From Fictibacillus macauensis ZFHKF-1 (GTDB lineage: Bacteria > Bacillota > Bacilli > Bacillales > Fictibacillaceae), in contig NZ_AKKV01000030.1 of assembly GCF_000269865.1 (NCBI RefSeq), forward strand, positions 1 through 64,000: a stretch of DNA of 64,000 nucleotides, read 5' to 3'. Below, one piece after another: positions 43,965 to 51,993 of the stretch (positions are counted from its first letter, which is position 1; every line of letters starts with the position of its first letter). Position numbers and translations under genes: made by a program. The notes under the pieces are model-generated. The model was not told the DNA's origin. It ran no database searches and was given only the letters and a program-made list of their open reading frames with translations.

Positions 43965-44219
43965 ATGGGATTTTTATGGGCACTTATTATTGGCGGAATT
44001 ATTGGTTGGTTAGCTGGAATTATTATTGGACGTGACGTTCCTGGTGGAATTATAGGAAACATTATAGCAGGTTTTGTAGGAGCTTGGCTCGGTAGTATGC
44101 TATTAGGAACATGGGGACCAAGTGCAGCTGGTTTTGCGATTGTTCCAGCAATCATCGGTGCGATTATCGTTGTTGCAATCGTTAGTTGGATTATGGGTAG
44201 AACGAGAAAGCATACGTAA
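43965..44219 (+). CDS. GlsB/YeaQ/YmgE family membrane protein
   Basis: An 84-aa protein of three glycine-rich hydrophobic helices: GFLWALIIGGIIGWLAGIII, GGIIGNIIAGFVGAWLG and a C-terminal IIGAIIVVAIVSWIMG. This transglycosylase-associated (GlsB/YeaQ) family is a general-stress membrane protein of unknown role. AGGAGG precedes the ATG. A long frame on the opposite strand is its shadow. Confidence 0.92.
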   Translation: MGFLWALIIGGIIGWLAGIIIGRDVPGGIIGNIIAGFVGAWLGSMLLGTWGPSAAGFAIVPAIIGAIIVVAIVSWIMGRTRKHT

Positions 44220-44226
44220 TGAGAGA

Positions 44227-44267
44227 GAAGAAGCGACGTTCCTAACATGGAAGGTCGCTTCTTTTTT
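44227..44267. terminator. Bidirectional terminator after the GlsB gene
   Basis: AAGAAGCGAC (44228-44237) and GTCGCTTCTT (44254-44263), followed by TTTTT. Confidence 0.85.
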
Positions 44268-44695
44268 TATCCAAAATCTTTTTTGAACACCTTACTTACT
44301 TCTTTATAGTTCATTTTCTTTGTATAAAAGCGATGTGTATCATAGCGCTGTACCCCTGAAGAAAGAGCAAGACATTCGCAATTATTGTGAACAGCAAATG
44401 CCTCAACAAAAGATAACAATTCATAGCCATAGCCCTTTCCTCTCGAACGCTCTTCTGTTACAAGATCGTAAACCCATACATGCTTTCCATAATAAAGATT
44501 GGTTGTTATGGTAAAACCTATTACAGCTTCCAAGCGCGAATGATCATACAGTCCAAACATTGTATATCCAGAATGATGCATTTCCTCTACTAAGTTTAAA
44601 AACAAAGCTTCCGTTAAATGTGGACGTAATTGTTTCATGACCGAAAAAGCTTCTATCCATTGAGGTCGCTCACTTAATTCTGTAATGATTGCCAT
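44267..44695 (-). CDS. GNAT family acetyltransferase
   Basis: A 142-aa GNAT protein with VYDLVTEERSRGKGYGYELLSFVEAFA (strand 4 plus the acetyl-CoA loop R-x-x-G-x-G) and LSSGVQRYDTHRFYTKKMNY, as in small-molecule acetyltransferases. Acceptor unknown. It lies 10 bp downstream of the LMW phosphatase gene and is probably co-transcribed. Confidence 0.87.
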   Translation of the reverse strand: MAIITELSERPQWIEAFSVMKQLRPHLTEALFLNLVEEMHHSGYTMFGLYDHSRLEAVIGFTITTNLYYGKHVWVYDLVTEERSRGKGYGYELLSFVEAFAVHNNCECLALSSGVQRYDTHRFYTKKMNYKEVSKVFKKDFG

Positions 44696-44705
44696 AACTC
44701 ACCTC

Positions 44706-45176
44706 CTACAATTGGTGTTCTTGAGCAATAACAGCTAATAGTTCCTGACATCCGGAGACGACAAGTTCATATACTTCTTCAAAATTTCCCGTATAATACG
44801 GATCCGGTACATCCTCTACATGTGAAGAAGGAACGAAGTCCAGAAGGCGCGCAACATGTTTTGCAGAAATCGTACCAGCCAATTGCTGTAGGTCACCAAC
44901 ATTTTTGGCGTCCATCGCAATAACGTAATCGTACGTCTCTAAATCTTCCTTCTTTACTTGACGGGCTTTCAAGCCTTGTGTTGATATATTTTTTTCTTTC
45001 AGTAATTGTTGTGTACCTTTATGAGGAGGTTCCCCGATATGCCAACTTCCAGTTCCTGCAGAATCAACTGCAATTGACTCAGACCATCCTTTTTTGGCAA
45101 CTAAATCTTTAAAGACTGCCTCTGCCATTGGTGATCGGCAAATATTTCCTAGACAAACAAATAAAACGTTAACCAT
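44706..45176 (-). CDS. yfkJ: Low-molecular-weight protein tyrosine phosphatase
   Basis: A 156-aa enzyme with P-loop CLGNICRS (nucleophile Cys8, Arg14) and the general-acid Asp in VPDPYYTG. It removes phosphate from tyrosine residues of proteins. B. subtilis YfkJ is the orthologue by position and sequence. It is flanked closely by yjbQ-like and GNAT genes. Confidence 0.94.
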   Translation of the reverse strand: MVNVLFVCLGNICRSPMAEAVFKDLVAKKGWSESIAVDSAGTGSWHIGEPPHKGTQQLLKEKNISTQGLKARQVKKEDLETYDYVIAMDAKNVGDLQQLAGTISAKHVARLLDFVPSSHVEDVPDPYYTGNFEEVYELVVSGCQELLAVIAQEHQL

Positions 45177-45190
45177 CTAACCCCTCCATC

Positions 45191-45598
45191 TTACGCATCA
45201 TCTTTTGTTACTTTGACATAATAATAGCGAGTACGCGGTCCGTCAAATTCACAAAAATAAATGCCTTGCCAAACGCCTAACAATAATTCACTGTCATGAA
45301 TAATAACACTTTGCGAACTGCCAACGGTACTAGCTTTGAGGTGCGCAGCCGTATTTCCTTCAGCGTGACGGTCATTAGGGTGTTCCCACGGATATACCTC
45401 ATCCCACCTCATCAACATATCACGCTTTACATCTGGATCGGCATTTTCATTAATAGTTATGCCAGCCGTAGTATGAACAGAATATACGGTTACTAACCCA
45501 CTTGTAACGCCTTGCTCTTGAATGTATGCTCTAACCGTTTCTGTTATATCAAGCATTTCATCGCGTGCGTGGCTTTGAATTGTGAATTTCTGAAGCAT
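45191..45598 (-). CDS. YjbQ family protein (UPF0047)
   Basis: A 135-aa protein with the UPF0047 signature [32 protein letters not shown]-like [16 protein letters not shown] and [16 protein letters not shown]. coli YjbQ has weak thiamine-phosphate-synthase activity, but the physiological role is unknown. GGAGAG precedes the ATG. It heads the yjbQ-yfkJ-GNAT cluster. Confidence 0.92.
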   Translation of the reverse strand: MLQKFTIQSHARDEMLDITETVRAYIQEQGVTSGLVTVYSVHTTAGITINENADPDVKRDMLMRWDEVYPWEHPNDRHAEGNTAAHLKASTVGSSQSVIIHDSELLLGVWQGIYFCEFDGPRTRYYYVKVTKDDA

Positions 45599-45685
45599 AC
45601 GAACTCTCCTTTACGTATTTGTCGTTACTGTAGTGATTACCACTCTTATTGTACATCAAACCTTATGGAAAGAAAGGACATAACT

Positions 45686-46417
45686 ATGAAGACTTTTCCC
45701 ATGGATCAATTTGATTCAACACAAGATACGATTTTACAGCATTCATTTTTTCAGAAGCTCTCGAAAGACGAACACCTTCAAATTTTTTTAAAGCATCAAG
45801 TATTCGGCACATGGAACTATATGTCTTTATTAAAAAGGCTGCAAATGGACTTGAGCTGTGTTACCCTTCCTTGGCTGCCACATCCTTATCCAGAGCACAC
45901 CACTTATATAAATGAACTAGTTGCCCAAAAAGAAACGCATGGTAACTTGAATTCCTTTAAAGAATATGTTCGATTAAGTAAGGAACGTGGTGTGGATACA
46001 ATGCCCATCGTTACTTATATTACACGTCTCCAAGAACTTGAGGATCCGATTCTTTCGCTACATGCACAAGAAATACCAGACAGCATTGCTACGTTTACAG
46101 AGAAAATATTAAAACTGGCAATGCACGGAAAAACGCATGAAGTAGCCGCTGTATTTTGTATTACTCGCGAAAAGTTTCTTCCACACTTTTTCTCGCAGAT
46201 CAATGCTGTTCTTAAGAAGCATAACTTAAAACCGTGGCTAGAGCATTCAGACTTTATTATCAAACCCGACTTACAAAAAATAGAAAACCTTTTGAATACT
46301 TTATGCGGTGGCGATCCTGAAAAACTAACGGAAGCTTCTAATGCTATTCGCGATGCTTTTGAAGCACGCATTATTATGCTAGACGGCGTCGTTCATGAAA
46401 TGGATCAACTTCAATAA
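45686..46417 (+). CDS. DUF3050-like protein, divergent
   Basis: 243 aa from the ATG at 45686 (MKTFPMDQFDST), after AAAGGA; an upstream extension to 45512 covers the yjbQ promoter region and is rejected. The N-terminal half (LQIFLKHQVFGTWNYMSLLKRLQ, WLPHPYPEH...INELVAQKE) matches the haem-oxygenase-like DUF3050 family. In the C-terminal half the usual YLERHIELD.(D/E)H-like segment appears as WLEHSDFIIKP, so the usual His/Glu positions may be changed. Function unknown. Confidence 0.75.
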   Translation: MKTFPMDQFDSTQDTILQHSFFQKLSKDEHLQIFLKHQVFGTWNYMSLLKRLQMDLSCVTLPWLPHPYPEHTTYINELVAQKETHGNLNSFKEYVRLSKERGVDTMPIVTYITRLQELEDPILSLHAQEIPDSIATFTEKILKLAMHGKTHEVAAVFCITREKFLPHFFSQINAVLKKHNLKPWLEHSDFIIKPDLQKIENLLNTLCGGDPEKLTEASNAIRDAFEARIIMLDGVVHEMDQLQ

Positions 46418-46461
46418 AAAAACGAGTAAGGCTACAGTTAATGAGCCTTACTCGTTTTTTT
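46416..46461. terminator. Bidirectional terminator between the DUF3050 gene and rsgA
   Basis: AAAAAAACGAGTAAGGCT (46416-46433) pairs with AGCCTTACTCGTTTTTTT (46444-46461); a perfect 18-bp stem that serves both convergent genes. Confidence 0.93.
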
Positions 46462-47521
46462 ATGGGCGATTGAGTCGCGTTCGATCACCGGTCATTTTTT
46501 TCCATTTCTTTTTAGCAGCAAGCTCGGCTCGTTTATCTTCTTTTCGAGCAAGATAAGCTAATTCACGCTGCAATTTAAGATAGCTAAAATAGCGCTGTTG
46601 TTCTAATTCTCCTGACTCTATAGCCGCAATGACAGCACATCCTGGCTCGTGTTCATGTCGACAATCCGAGAAGCGACATTGTACTATGAATTGTTCAATG
46701 TCTTGAAAGCTTTGACTAATACCCGAATCCGCTTCCCATAACTGAAGTTCTCGCATCCCCGGTGTATCTATAACCACACCGCCATTTTTTATGACGACGA
46801 GTTCTCGATGGGTCGTCGTATGGCGTCCTTTATCATCGTCCTCGCGCACTTGCTTGACCGCTTGTTTTTCTTCACCGAACAAAACGTTAACAAGGGTTGA
46901 TTTACCAACACCAGAAGAACCTAACAGTGCAACAGATTGCCCTGGTTCAACATACGTTTTTAAATGCTCTATCCCTTGATTTTGTTCCGCACTAATCACA
47001 TGAATAGGCACACCTAAAGCTACCGCTTCTACAGCTTGCACCTTTTCTTCAACATTAGGGCAAAGATCCGCTTTACTTAAAATGATAACGGGATTGGCAC
47101 CACTTTCCCAAGCTAGTAATAAATAGCGTTCAATCCTGCGTACATTTAGATCTAGCGTGAGTGCATTCACAAGAAATACTGTATCTATATTCGCCGCCAC
47201 AATTTGTTCTTCCGTCGTAACACCTGCCATTTTTCTTGAAAATTTACTTTTTCGAGGCAAAATTGCTACGATGGTTGCTTTTCCTTCCTGTAAACGAGGA
47301 GCTAAAACAACCCAATCGCCGACAGCTGGAAAATCATTGCGTGTCGCTGCCTCATGCCGAAGCTTCCCTGTAACCTCTGCTAATAGCTCTCCATAGGCCG
47401 TAAACACGCGATACATTCTTTTATGCTCTAAGGCTACTCGACCGACAATGTAGTCGCCTTCGTATTCAATGGAAAATCTCTCTTCTAACTCTGTTGTCCA
47501 TCCTAATTGTTGTAAATCCAA
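46460..47521 (-). CDS. rsgA: Ribosome-assembly GTPase RsgA
   Basis: A 353-aa circularly permuted GTPase with a TTG start 8 nt after GGGAGG. OB-fold N-terminus, then the G4 ILSKADLC, P-loop GSSGVGKSTLVN and G3 DTPGMREL in permuted order, and a C-terminal zinc site (CRFSDCRHEHEPGCAV). It acts in late 30S maturation. Bacillus usually has RsgA (YloQ) near prkC; this copy lies elsewhere, so it may be a second paralogue of the YjeQ type. Confidence 0.92.
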   Translation of the reverse strand: MDLQQLGWTTELEERFSIEYEGDYIVGRVALEHKRMYRVFTAYGELLAEVTGKLRHEAATRNDFPAVGDWVVLAPRLQEGKATIVAILPRKSKFSRKMAGVTTEEQIVAANIDTVFLVNALTLDLNVRRIERYLLLAWESGANPVIILSKADLCPNVEEKVQAVEAVALGVPIHVISAEQNQGIEHLKTYVEPGQSVALLGSSGVGKSTLVNVLFGEEKQAVKQVREDDDKGRHTTTHRELVVIKNGGVVIDTPGMRELQLWEADSGISQSFQDIEQFIVQCRFSDCRHEHEPGCAVIAAIESGELEQQRYFSYLKLQRELAYLARKEDKRAELAAKKKWKKMTGDRTRLNRP

Positions 47522-47550
47522 TAGTTATTCCTCCCATATTTGAGACAAAC

Positions 47551-47750
47551 AAAAAAAGACCGTTCACATCGGTCCTTTAATCTGTACTGTCGATTTTGAC
47601 ACCCGTGTACTGTAATGAACAGCCCACCGATCTCTCATGGAAGTGACAACATACACTAAAAAGCGTAACTGCTCCGATGAGTGGGCTGTTTTATTAAATT
47701 ATTTGCGTCGTTCACTCTAATAAAAATCATAAAACATCCCTCCTCCATAT
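47551..47750 (-). ncRNA. Small transcription unit with a 24-codon ORF (possible type I toxin remnant)
   Basis: On the minus strand GGAGGAGGG (47746-47738) is followed 7 nt later by an ATG (47730) opening a 24-codon frame, MIFIRVNDANNLIKQPTHRS..., ending at 47656. A long-range inverted repeat (ACAGCCCAC / GTGGGCTGT) and a terminator hairpin GACCG/CGGTC (47558-47574) with a T-run follow. The layout recalls holin-like type I toxin loci, in which a short membrane peptide and a convergent antisense RNA share such a hairpin, but this peptide lacks a clear transmembrane helix. Confidence 0.4.
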
Positions 47751-47831
47751 AATCTATTTACAGTATATGCCACAAAACTATAAAAGTAAACCGTTTTTTG
47801 AAAAAGATTCCTTTTCATGAAACCATCCACT

Positions 47832-47871
47832 AAGAAAAGCGCTCCTATTGCACAATAGGAGCGCTTTTCTT
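47832..47871 (-). terminator. inhA terminator
   Basis: Perfect arms AAGAAAAGCGCTCCTATTG (47832-47850) and CAATAGGAGCGCTTTTCTT (47853-47871). Confidence 0.9.
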
Positions 47872-47878
47872 ATGTGTA

Positions 47879-50278
47879 TTATTTTTTACGAATCCACACA
47901 GATCCAGCAGAATTATCTTTCGCTTCACCTAGAATACGAATTTGTAATCCAAGGTTTGGCACTTTGCGACCAGCATCATTAATAACGCCGTCTTCTAAAC
48001 TACCGTTATAATCTGTTTCGTCAATATATTGACGACCATCATCAAATGTCGTTACCCCATCAAGTCCTTTATAGTCAAACAGACCGCGTGATGGAGAATT
48101 GATTTTCCAAGCTGGTGCTTTGTCAAAAGAGAAAGCAGCATCAGCAATTTGGTAACGTGTAGAATCTTCTACAGTTGGTTTGCCATTTAATGTTCCAACA
48201 ATTGCTTTTGGATGTGAGTCTACTACTCCTAGGAAACCTTCACCTGGATGTGGACCAGTCCAGTTATCTGTAAAGCTAGAATCTGCGTACCAAAGCATCA
48301 TACCTGTGTTATATTTTACCCCACGTGACTCTTCAAGTGCTTTGTCTGCCCCTGCATAGTTACGCCATTCTAAATAGTAGTTATTTTCTTTTAAATCATA
48401 TCCGTCAGAAACGATCGCACCTGCTAAAGTTAATTTCGGTGTACCTTCAGCATCATCAGCAAGGATCACTTTATCATCAGCTGTTACAGATAGGTTGTCC
48501 ATTGCGAAACCTTTCATCGCTAAACCGCCATCTGTTACGTATTCAAATACTACTTTAATCTTTTGACCTTTATATTTAGAAAGATCGTATGCTTTATCTA
48601 CCCACTCACCTTTTGTAGAATCAGCAGTTTTATCCGTATGCTCGTCACCATATACATCAAGCGTATCTGCAGAACCGTCTGCTTTTACAACTTTAATGTT
48701 CAAGTAATCGTAATCAGCTTCAATTTCATACAGCGATTTAAAGTTCAATGAAGCTTTCGTAGCGTTTGTTAAATCAAGCTCAGGTGTTGTCATCGTAGTA
48801 TGAAGATCATCACCTTTTGTGCTGTAGTAATACTTTTGGCCAAATTTCGGCTCAATGTTTTTCACCTTTTTATTAGGTAAGTTAACACGAACGATGCCTG
48901 GTTTATCAGACTTTGTAACGGATTGATCAATCGTCGCTACCGTCCCTAAGCTATCAAGATCATTAAAATTCATCTCTTGAATGTTCGCCCAGTTTCCACC
49001 CATTAACTTTTGGAAATATTCTTTGTTTTGTGGAGAGAAGCTTGTTGGTGTTGTACCAGCAATGCGACCATTCCAGCTTCCGCCACTCATAATAGACCAA
49101 GAAGCTACTGGCTCACCATCGCCTGTGTATTGTGTGTCATACTCATCCGGAAGACCTAGGTCATGACCATATTCATGAGCAAATACACCAACAGCGCCAT
49201 CTTCAGGCTCTACCGTATAATCATACGCACTCATATTCGTACCAGGAATTTTATAAGGTTGGTTCCCGATTACGGAGCGATGAGACCAAATCGCATCATT
49301 ACCTAACTTTCCGCCGCCTGCTTCTTGACCAACACCTGCATGAATAACCATTAAGTGATCGATGATGCCGTCTGGCTCATTAATGTTTCCATCGCCATCA
49401 AGGTCTTTTGGATCTAATTTATCAAATTGTGAAACATCAAGTCCTTTTTTAACAGCAGCATTTAATGCATCTTTAATGAAATCACGCGGTCCAAGTGGCG
49501 CTTTATTATCATGACCACTTGCAGCATCATCACCATAATCCGCTGCTTTCCCTGGAACTGTTACCCAATCTGTTACCGTTCCATCTACAGTATAGCTACC
49601 ACCTGATTGTTCTTCGTAAAATTGCTTAAACGTGTCCACTTTTGAACCATCAAACAACTCAAATTGTTGATTGCCAAATAACATTTTTTCATAGTGTGCA
49701 CGGTTAAAATCTTTGGAGAACATATATCCTGGCTGTTGAACGATATTATTATGTTTGAAGTCTGAGAACTCAGCTAACAAAACAAGTACATTGTCTTTGC
49801 GAACTTCGCCATTGTATGGTTTCGCTTTTGCAGGCTCTACTTTCATCGTGCCATCAGATGATCCCGCAAATTGTGGTGCGCTTTTCATCTTAGTGTGTGA
49901 TTTATTCAATGATTTCGATAGCTTTTCTTTTTGCTTACGCATAAAGTCTTTTGCTTTTAAATCAAAGTTTTTCTTGCTGTTATTAATTTGAAAAGCATCT
50001 GCACTTGTTTTAGCGTTCTTTTTCGCTATGTATCTTTGAACAGCAGCTTTCAGTTCTTCTTTGGAAGCATTTTTTGCAACAAGACCTTGATTTTTTAATG
50101 CTTTTGCTAACGCATCTTGATCAACAAGATTCATATCAATCCCGATTGATGGTAATACTTTTTCTCCGCCATTACTACTAGGTGATACTTCACTTGCATG
50201 CACTGCTGGTGACATTACTCCTAGTGCTAATCCTGTAATTAGGAGTGAAGACCCTGCTTTTTTTGACCATTTCCCCAA
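47879..50278 (-). CDS. inhA: Immune inhibitor A, secreted M6 metalloprotease
   Basis: A 799-aa protease with a TTG start after AGGAGGGG. Signal peptide ([19 protein letters not shown]..., cleavage near VHA), propeptide to about residue 150, catalytic domain with zinc motif [14 protein letters not shown], and a C-terminal VEG/MAM-like region (MDNLSVTAD). InhA of B. cereus degrades antibacterial host proteins and is also found on the exosporium; related enzymes (Vpr/Bpr-like roles) occur in non-pathogens. It is monocistronic, with a 500-bp upstream region. Confidence 0.95.
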   Translation of the reverse strand: MGKWSKKAGSSLLITGLALGVMSPAVHASEVSPSSNGGEKVLPSIGIDMNLVDQDALAKALKNQGLVAKNASKEELKAAVQRYIAKKNAKTSADAFQINNSKKNFDLKAKDFMRKQKEKLSKSLNKSHTKMKSAPQFAGSSDGTMKVEPAKAKPYNGEVRKDNVLVLLAEFSDFKHNNIVQQPGYMFSKDFNRAHYEKMLFGNQQFELFDGSKVDTFKQFYEEQSGGSYTVDGTVTDWVTVPGKAADYGDDAASGHDNKAPLGPRDFIKDALNAAVKKGLDVSQFDKLDPKDLDGDGNINEPDGIIDHLMVIHAGVGQEAGGGKLGNDAIWSHRSVIGNQPYKIPGTNMSAYDYTVEPEDGAVGVFAHEYGHDLGLPDEYDTQYTGDGEPVASWSIMSGGSWNGRIAGTTPTSFSPQNKEYFQKLMGGNWANIQEMNFNDLDSLGTVATIDQSVTKSDKPGIVRVNLPNKKVKNIEPKFGQKYYYSTKGDDLHTTMTTPELDLTNATKASLNFKSLYEIEADYDYLNIKVVKADGSADTLDVYGDEHTDKTADSTKGEWVDKAYDLSKYKGQKIKVVFEYVTDGGLAMKGFAMDNLSVTADDKVILADDAEGTPKLTLAGAIVSDGYDLKENNYYLEWRNYAGADKALEESRGVKYNTGMMLWYADSSFTDNWTGPHPGEGFLGVVDSHPKAIVGTLNGKPTVEDSTRYQIADAAFSFDKAPAWKINSPSRGLFDYKGLDGVTTFDDGRQYIDETDYNGSLEDGVINDAGRKVPNLGLQIRILGEAKDNSAGSVWIRKK

Positions 50279-50783
50279 TGTAACCCCTCCTGTTTTTTAA
50301 ACCGCGTGAATTTTCTGTCTTTACATAAGATAGCATATCCAACAGAGATTGAGGATTGTACTTTAGGACTAAAAATAAGTGAATTTTACAAAATTTAAAC
50401 AGTATTAAAGGCACTTTAAAACAAAATAAATATATGCATAAATTCAATTAATAGTAAATAATTACTATTAATACCTTTGCTGTAAAGTTACTTCTTTTAG
50501 AAAGTATGCCGACTTTTGTCCTTCTTTCACCAAGTTCTTCACTTGGTTTAATTACATTTTTACACTGTGTAGCGAATGCAACCCTTGAAAAAAGAGTGAT
50601 TAAGACGTCATATTTGAAAAAAAGTACGTCGTTGTTCAAATGACTTGTTTCACTTACGAGGCATCCGCACCCTACATTTACCATTATTTCTAAATCATCT
50701 ATACTTAAAGTACACTCTACCTGTCTATCGGCTTCAAAATCTATTTTCTTAAGACTACGATCACACGTTAAAGGAGAATCACG
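50279..50783. other. Long intergenic region upstream of inhA
   Basis: 505 bp without a gene I can support. It holds the 26-bp dyad at 50447-50472. A minus-strand frame of 113 codons (50448-50789) has no ribosome site or recognisable motif and overlaps the divergent GNAT promoter; I do not call it. Confidence 0.5.
50447..50472. promoter_or_regulatory. Perfect dyad upstream of inhA (candidate operator)
   Basis: ATTAATAGTAA (50447-50457) and TTACTATTAAT (50462-50472) form a perfect 11-bp inverted repeat with a 4-bp spacer, 169 bp upstream of inhA. The regulator is unknown; it does not match the PlcR box. Confidence 0.5.
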
Positions 50784-51200
50784 ATGCAAAACTATAGTTA
50801 TCAGACAACACCACCCACCCTAGAAGAATATAAGTATTTATGTGATGCTGTAGGGTGGACAGACTCTATGAATTTTGAGGCAGCAGAGCAATCACTGCAA
50901 AACTCTCTATATAGTTATACCGTTTATTATGAGAAGCAAATTATAGGTATGGGGAGAATTGTAGGAGATGGCGCAATCTATTTTTATATTCAAGACGTCG
51001 TCGTGCATCCAGCATATCAAGGACAAGGAATCGGTAAAGAAATTATGAATAGCTTGATGACGTACCTTCAACAAAAGGCCCCTAATCAAGCCTTTGTCGG
51101 TTTATTTGCATCAGAAGGCAAAGAAGCCTTCTACGAAAAATATCATTTTAAAAATTACACTCCTACTATGACCGGGATGTTTACTGTTATTTCAAAATAA
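50784..51200 (+). CDS. GNAT family acetyltransferase
   Basis: A 138-aa protein with IYFYIQDVVVHPAYQGQGIGKEIMNSLM (strand 4 and the Q-x-x-G-I-G acetyl-CoA loop) and GLFASEGKEAFYEKYHFKNY at the C-terminus. This resembles small GNATs of the YhbS/PA4866 kind. AAAGGAGAATCACG precedes the ATG. Substrate unknown. Divergent from inhA. Confidence 0.88.
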   Translation: MQNYSYQTTPPTLEEYKYLCDAVGWTDSMNFEAAEQSLQNSLYSYTVYYEKQIIGMGRIVGDGAIYFYIQDVVVHPAYQGQGIGKEIMNSLMTYLQQKAPNQAFVGLFASEGKEAFYEKYHFKNYTPTMTGMFTVISK

Positions 51201-51297
51201 GTTCCTTTCTGTCTCGCCATGCAAAAAAAAGATCTTGAGACAAAACTCAAGAAACTAGAAGACGAACGAAATAAATGACCCCTAACGCGGAGACGTT

Positions 51298-51354
51298 ATG
51301 AAATATTTTCTATTATTAATTTCTATCGTCGTATACACGTTGGTGCTATTCTAA
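51298..51354 (+). CDS. Putative 18-aa hydrophobic peptide
   Basis: ATG at 51298 follows GCGGAGACGTT and encodes MKYFLLLISIVVYTLVLF, a single membrane helix. A second micro-ORF at 51219-51278 (MQKKDLETKLKKLEDERNK) precedes it without a clear ribosome site. A terminator follows at 51406. It could be a membrane-active or regulatory peptide, or coding by chance. Confidence 0.3.
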   Translation: MKYFLLLISIVVYTLVLF

Positions 51355-51405
51355 GACTCTGAGAAGAATGGACCATCGGACGAGCTCTCTAGAACACGCA
51401 AATAA

Positions 51406-51432
51406 GGGCTGATAAGATGATCTTATCAGCCC
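51406..51432. terminator. Hairpin terminator
   Basis: GGGCTGATAAGAT (51406-51418) and ATCTTATCAGCCC (51420-51432), a perfect 13-bp dyad between the micro-ORFs and the small membrane protein gene. Confidence 0.75.
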
Positions 51433-51453
51433 CTATGGATGGATTTGAAACTA

Positions 51454-51696
51454 TTAAAAATAAAAAGTACGTTTAATAACCATTATTAGAAAGAAAATCG
51501 TCAAGATCGCATTGAGAAAAAAAAGAATGGATGTGACTAACTTAGCCGTTCGATTATGTTTATACATTCTAAAGAAATAGATTGAACGCATTGCAATATA
51601 GAACGACGTAAAAGTCAGTACTATAAGGGTTAAGGGTAAATCCATTATAATAGATTCAATTGCTTTCACGAATGCGTCCAGTTTGATCTCCTCCAT
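51454..51696 (-). CDS. Small membrane protein of unknown function
   Basis: An 80-aa frame with two to three hydrophobic stretches (IIMDLPLTLIVLTFTSFYIA, LVTSILFFLNAILTIFFLIMV) separated by a basic loop (FRMYKHNRTAK). The GGAGGAG that could serve as ribosome site lies inside codons 2-3, so the true start may be internal. Family not recognised. Composition and position between terminators suggest a real but poorly conserved gene. Confidence 0.4.
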   Translation of the reverse strand: MEEIKLDAFVKAIESIIMDLPLTLIVLTFTSFYIAMRSIYFFRMYKHNRTAKLVTSILFFLNAILTIFFLIMVIKRTFYF

Positions 51697-51802
51697 ATTT
51701 TTTTAGAGAACTATACCTGTTTTTTGAGATCGATAAACAACGATTCAACGTCACTGTTTTCAAACTCACGGACACAGCATCACAGGGTTCAATCTGTTTT
51801 AA

Positions 51803-51960
51803 TTGCTGATGAAACAAACCGATCTGATGGAAGGATTCAATGGGCATGCGGCCGCTTGTGGGTTGAGTGACTTCTCTTCTTTAAAAGACAGGTTGGAACT
51901 TTTCGCGGACGCTCATCTTAGCGCAGCGGACTTACAAGCCAAGCTCAAAAAAAGAACACG
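51803..51960 (+). pseudogene. Possible remnant of a DHHA1/RecJ-like gene
   Basis: The frame reads LMEGFNGHAAACGLSDFSSL followed by KDRLELFADAHLSAADLQ. GHAAAxGL followed by an amphipathic helix is the C-terminal signature of DHHA1 domains in RecJ-type exonucleases (GGHAxAAGL). No start or upstream domain is present, and the frame is closed by stops just before. It is likely a decayed fragment, but the match is short. Confidence 0.3.
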
Positions 51961-51993
51961 GTCTTTTACAACCGTGTTCTTCTTTGCAAAAAA

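Noticed and set aside
43853-44248. 131-codon minus-strand frame opposite the GlsB-like gene
   Set aside because: It mirrors the glycine-rich membrane gene at 43965-44219, which has a SigB promoter, ribosome site and family match; the reverse frame is Pro/Ile-rich with no ribosome site.
45512-45685. N-terminal extension of the DUF3050-like frame
   Set aside because: It runs over the yjbQ start and promoter region on the other strand; the ATG at 45686 has the ribosome site.
50448-50789. 113-codon minus-strand frame upstream of inhA
   Set aside because: No ribosome site, no family motif, and it covers the divergent GNAT promoter region and the dyad at 50447-50472.
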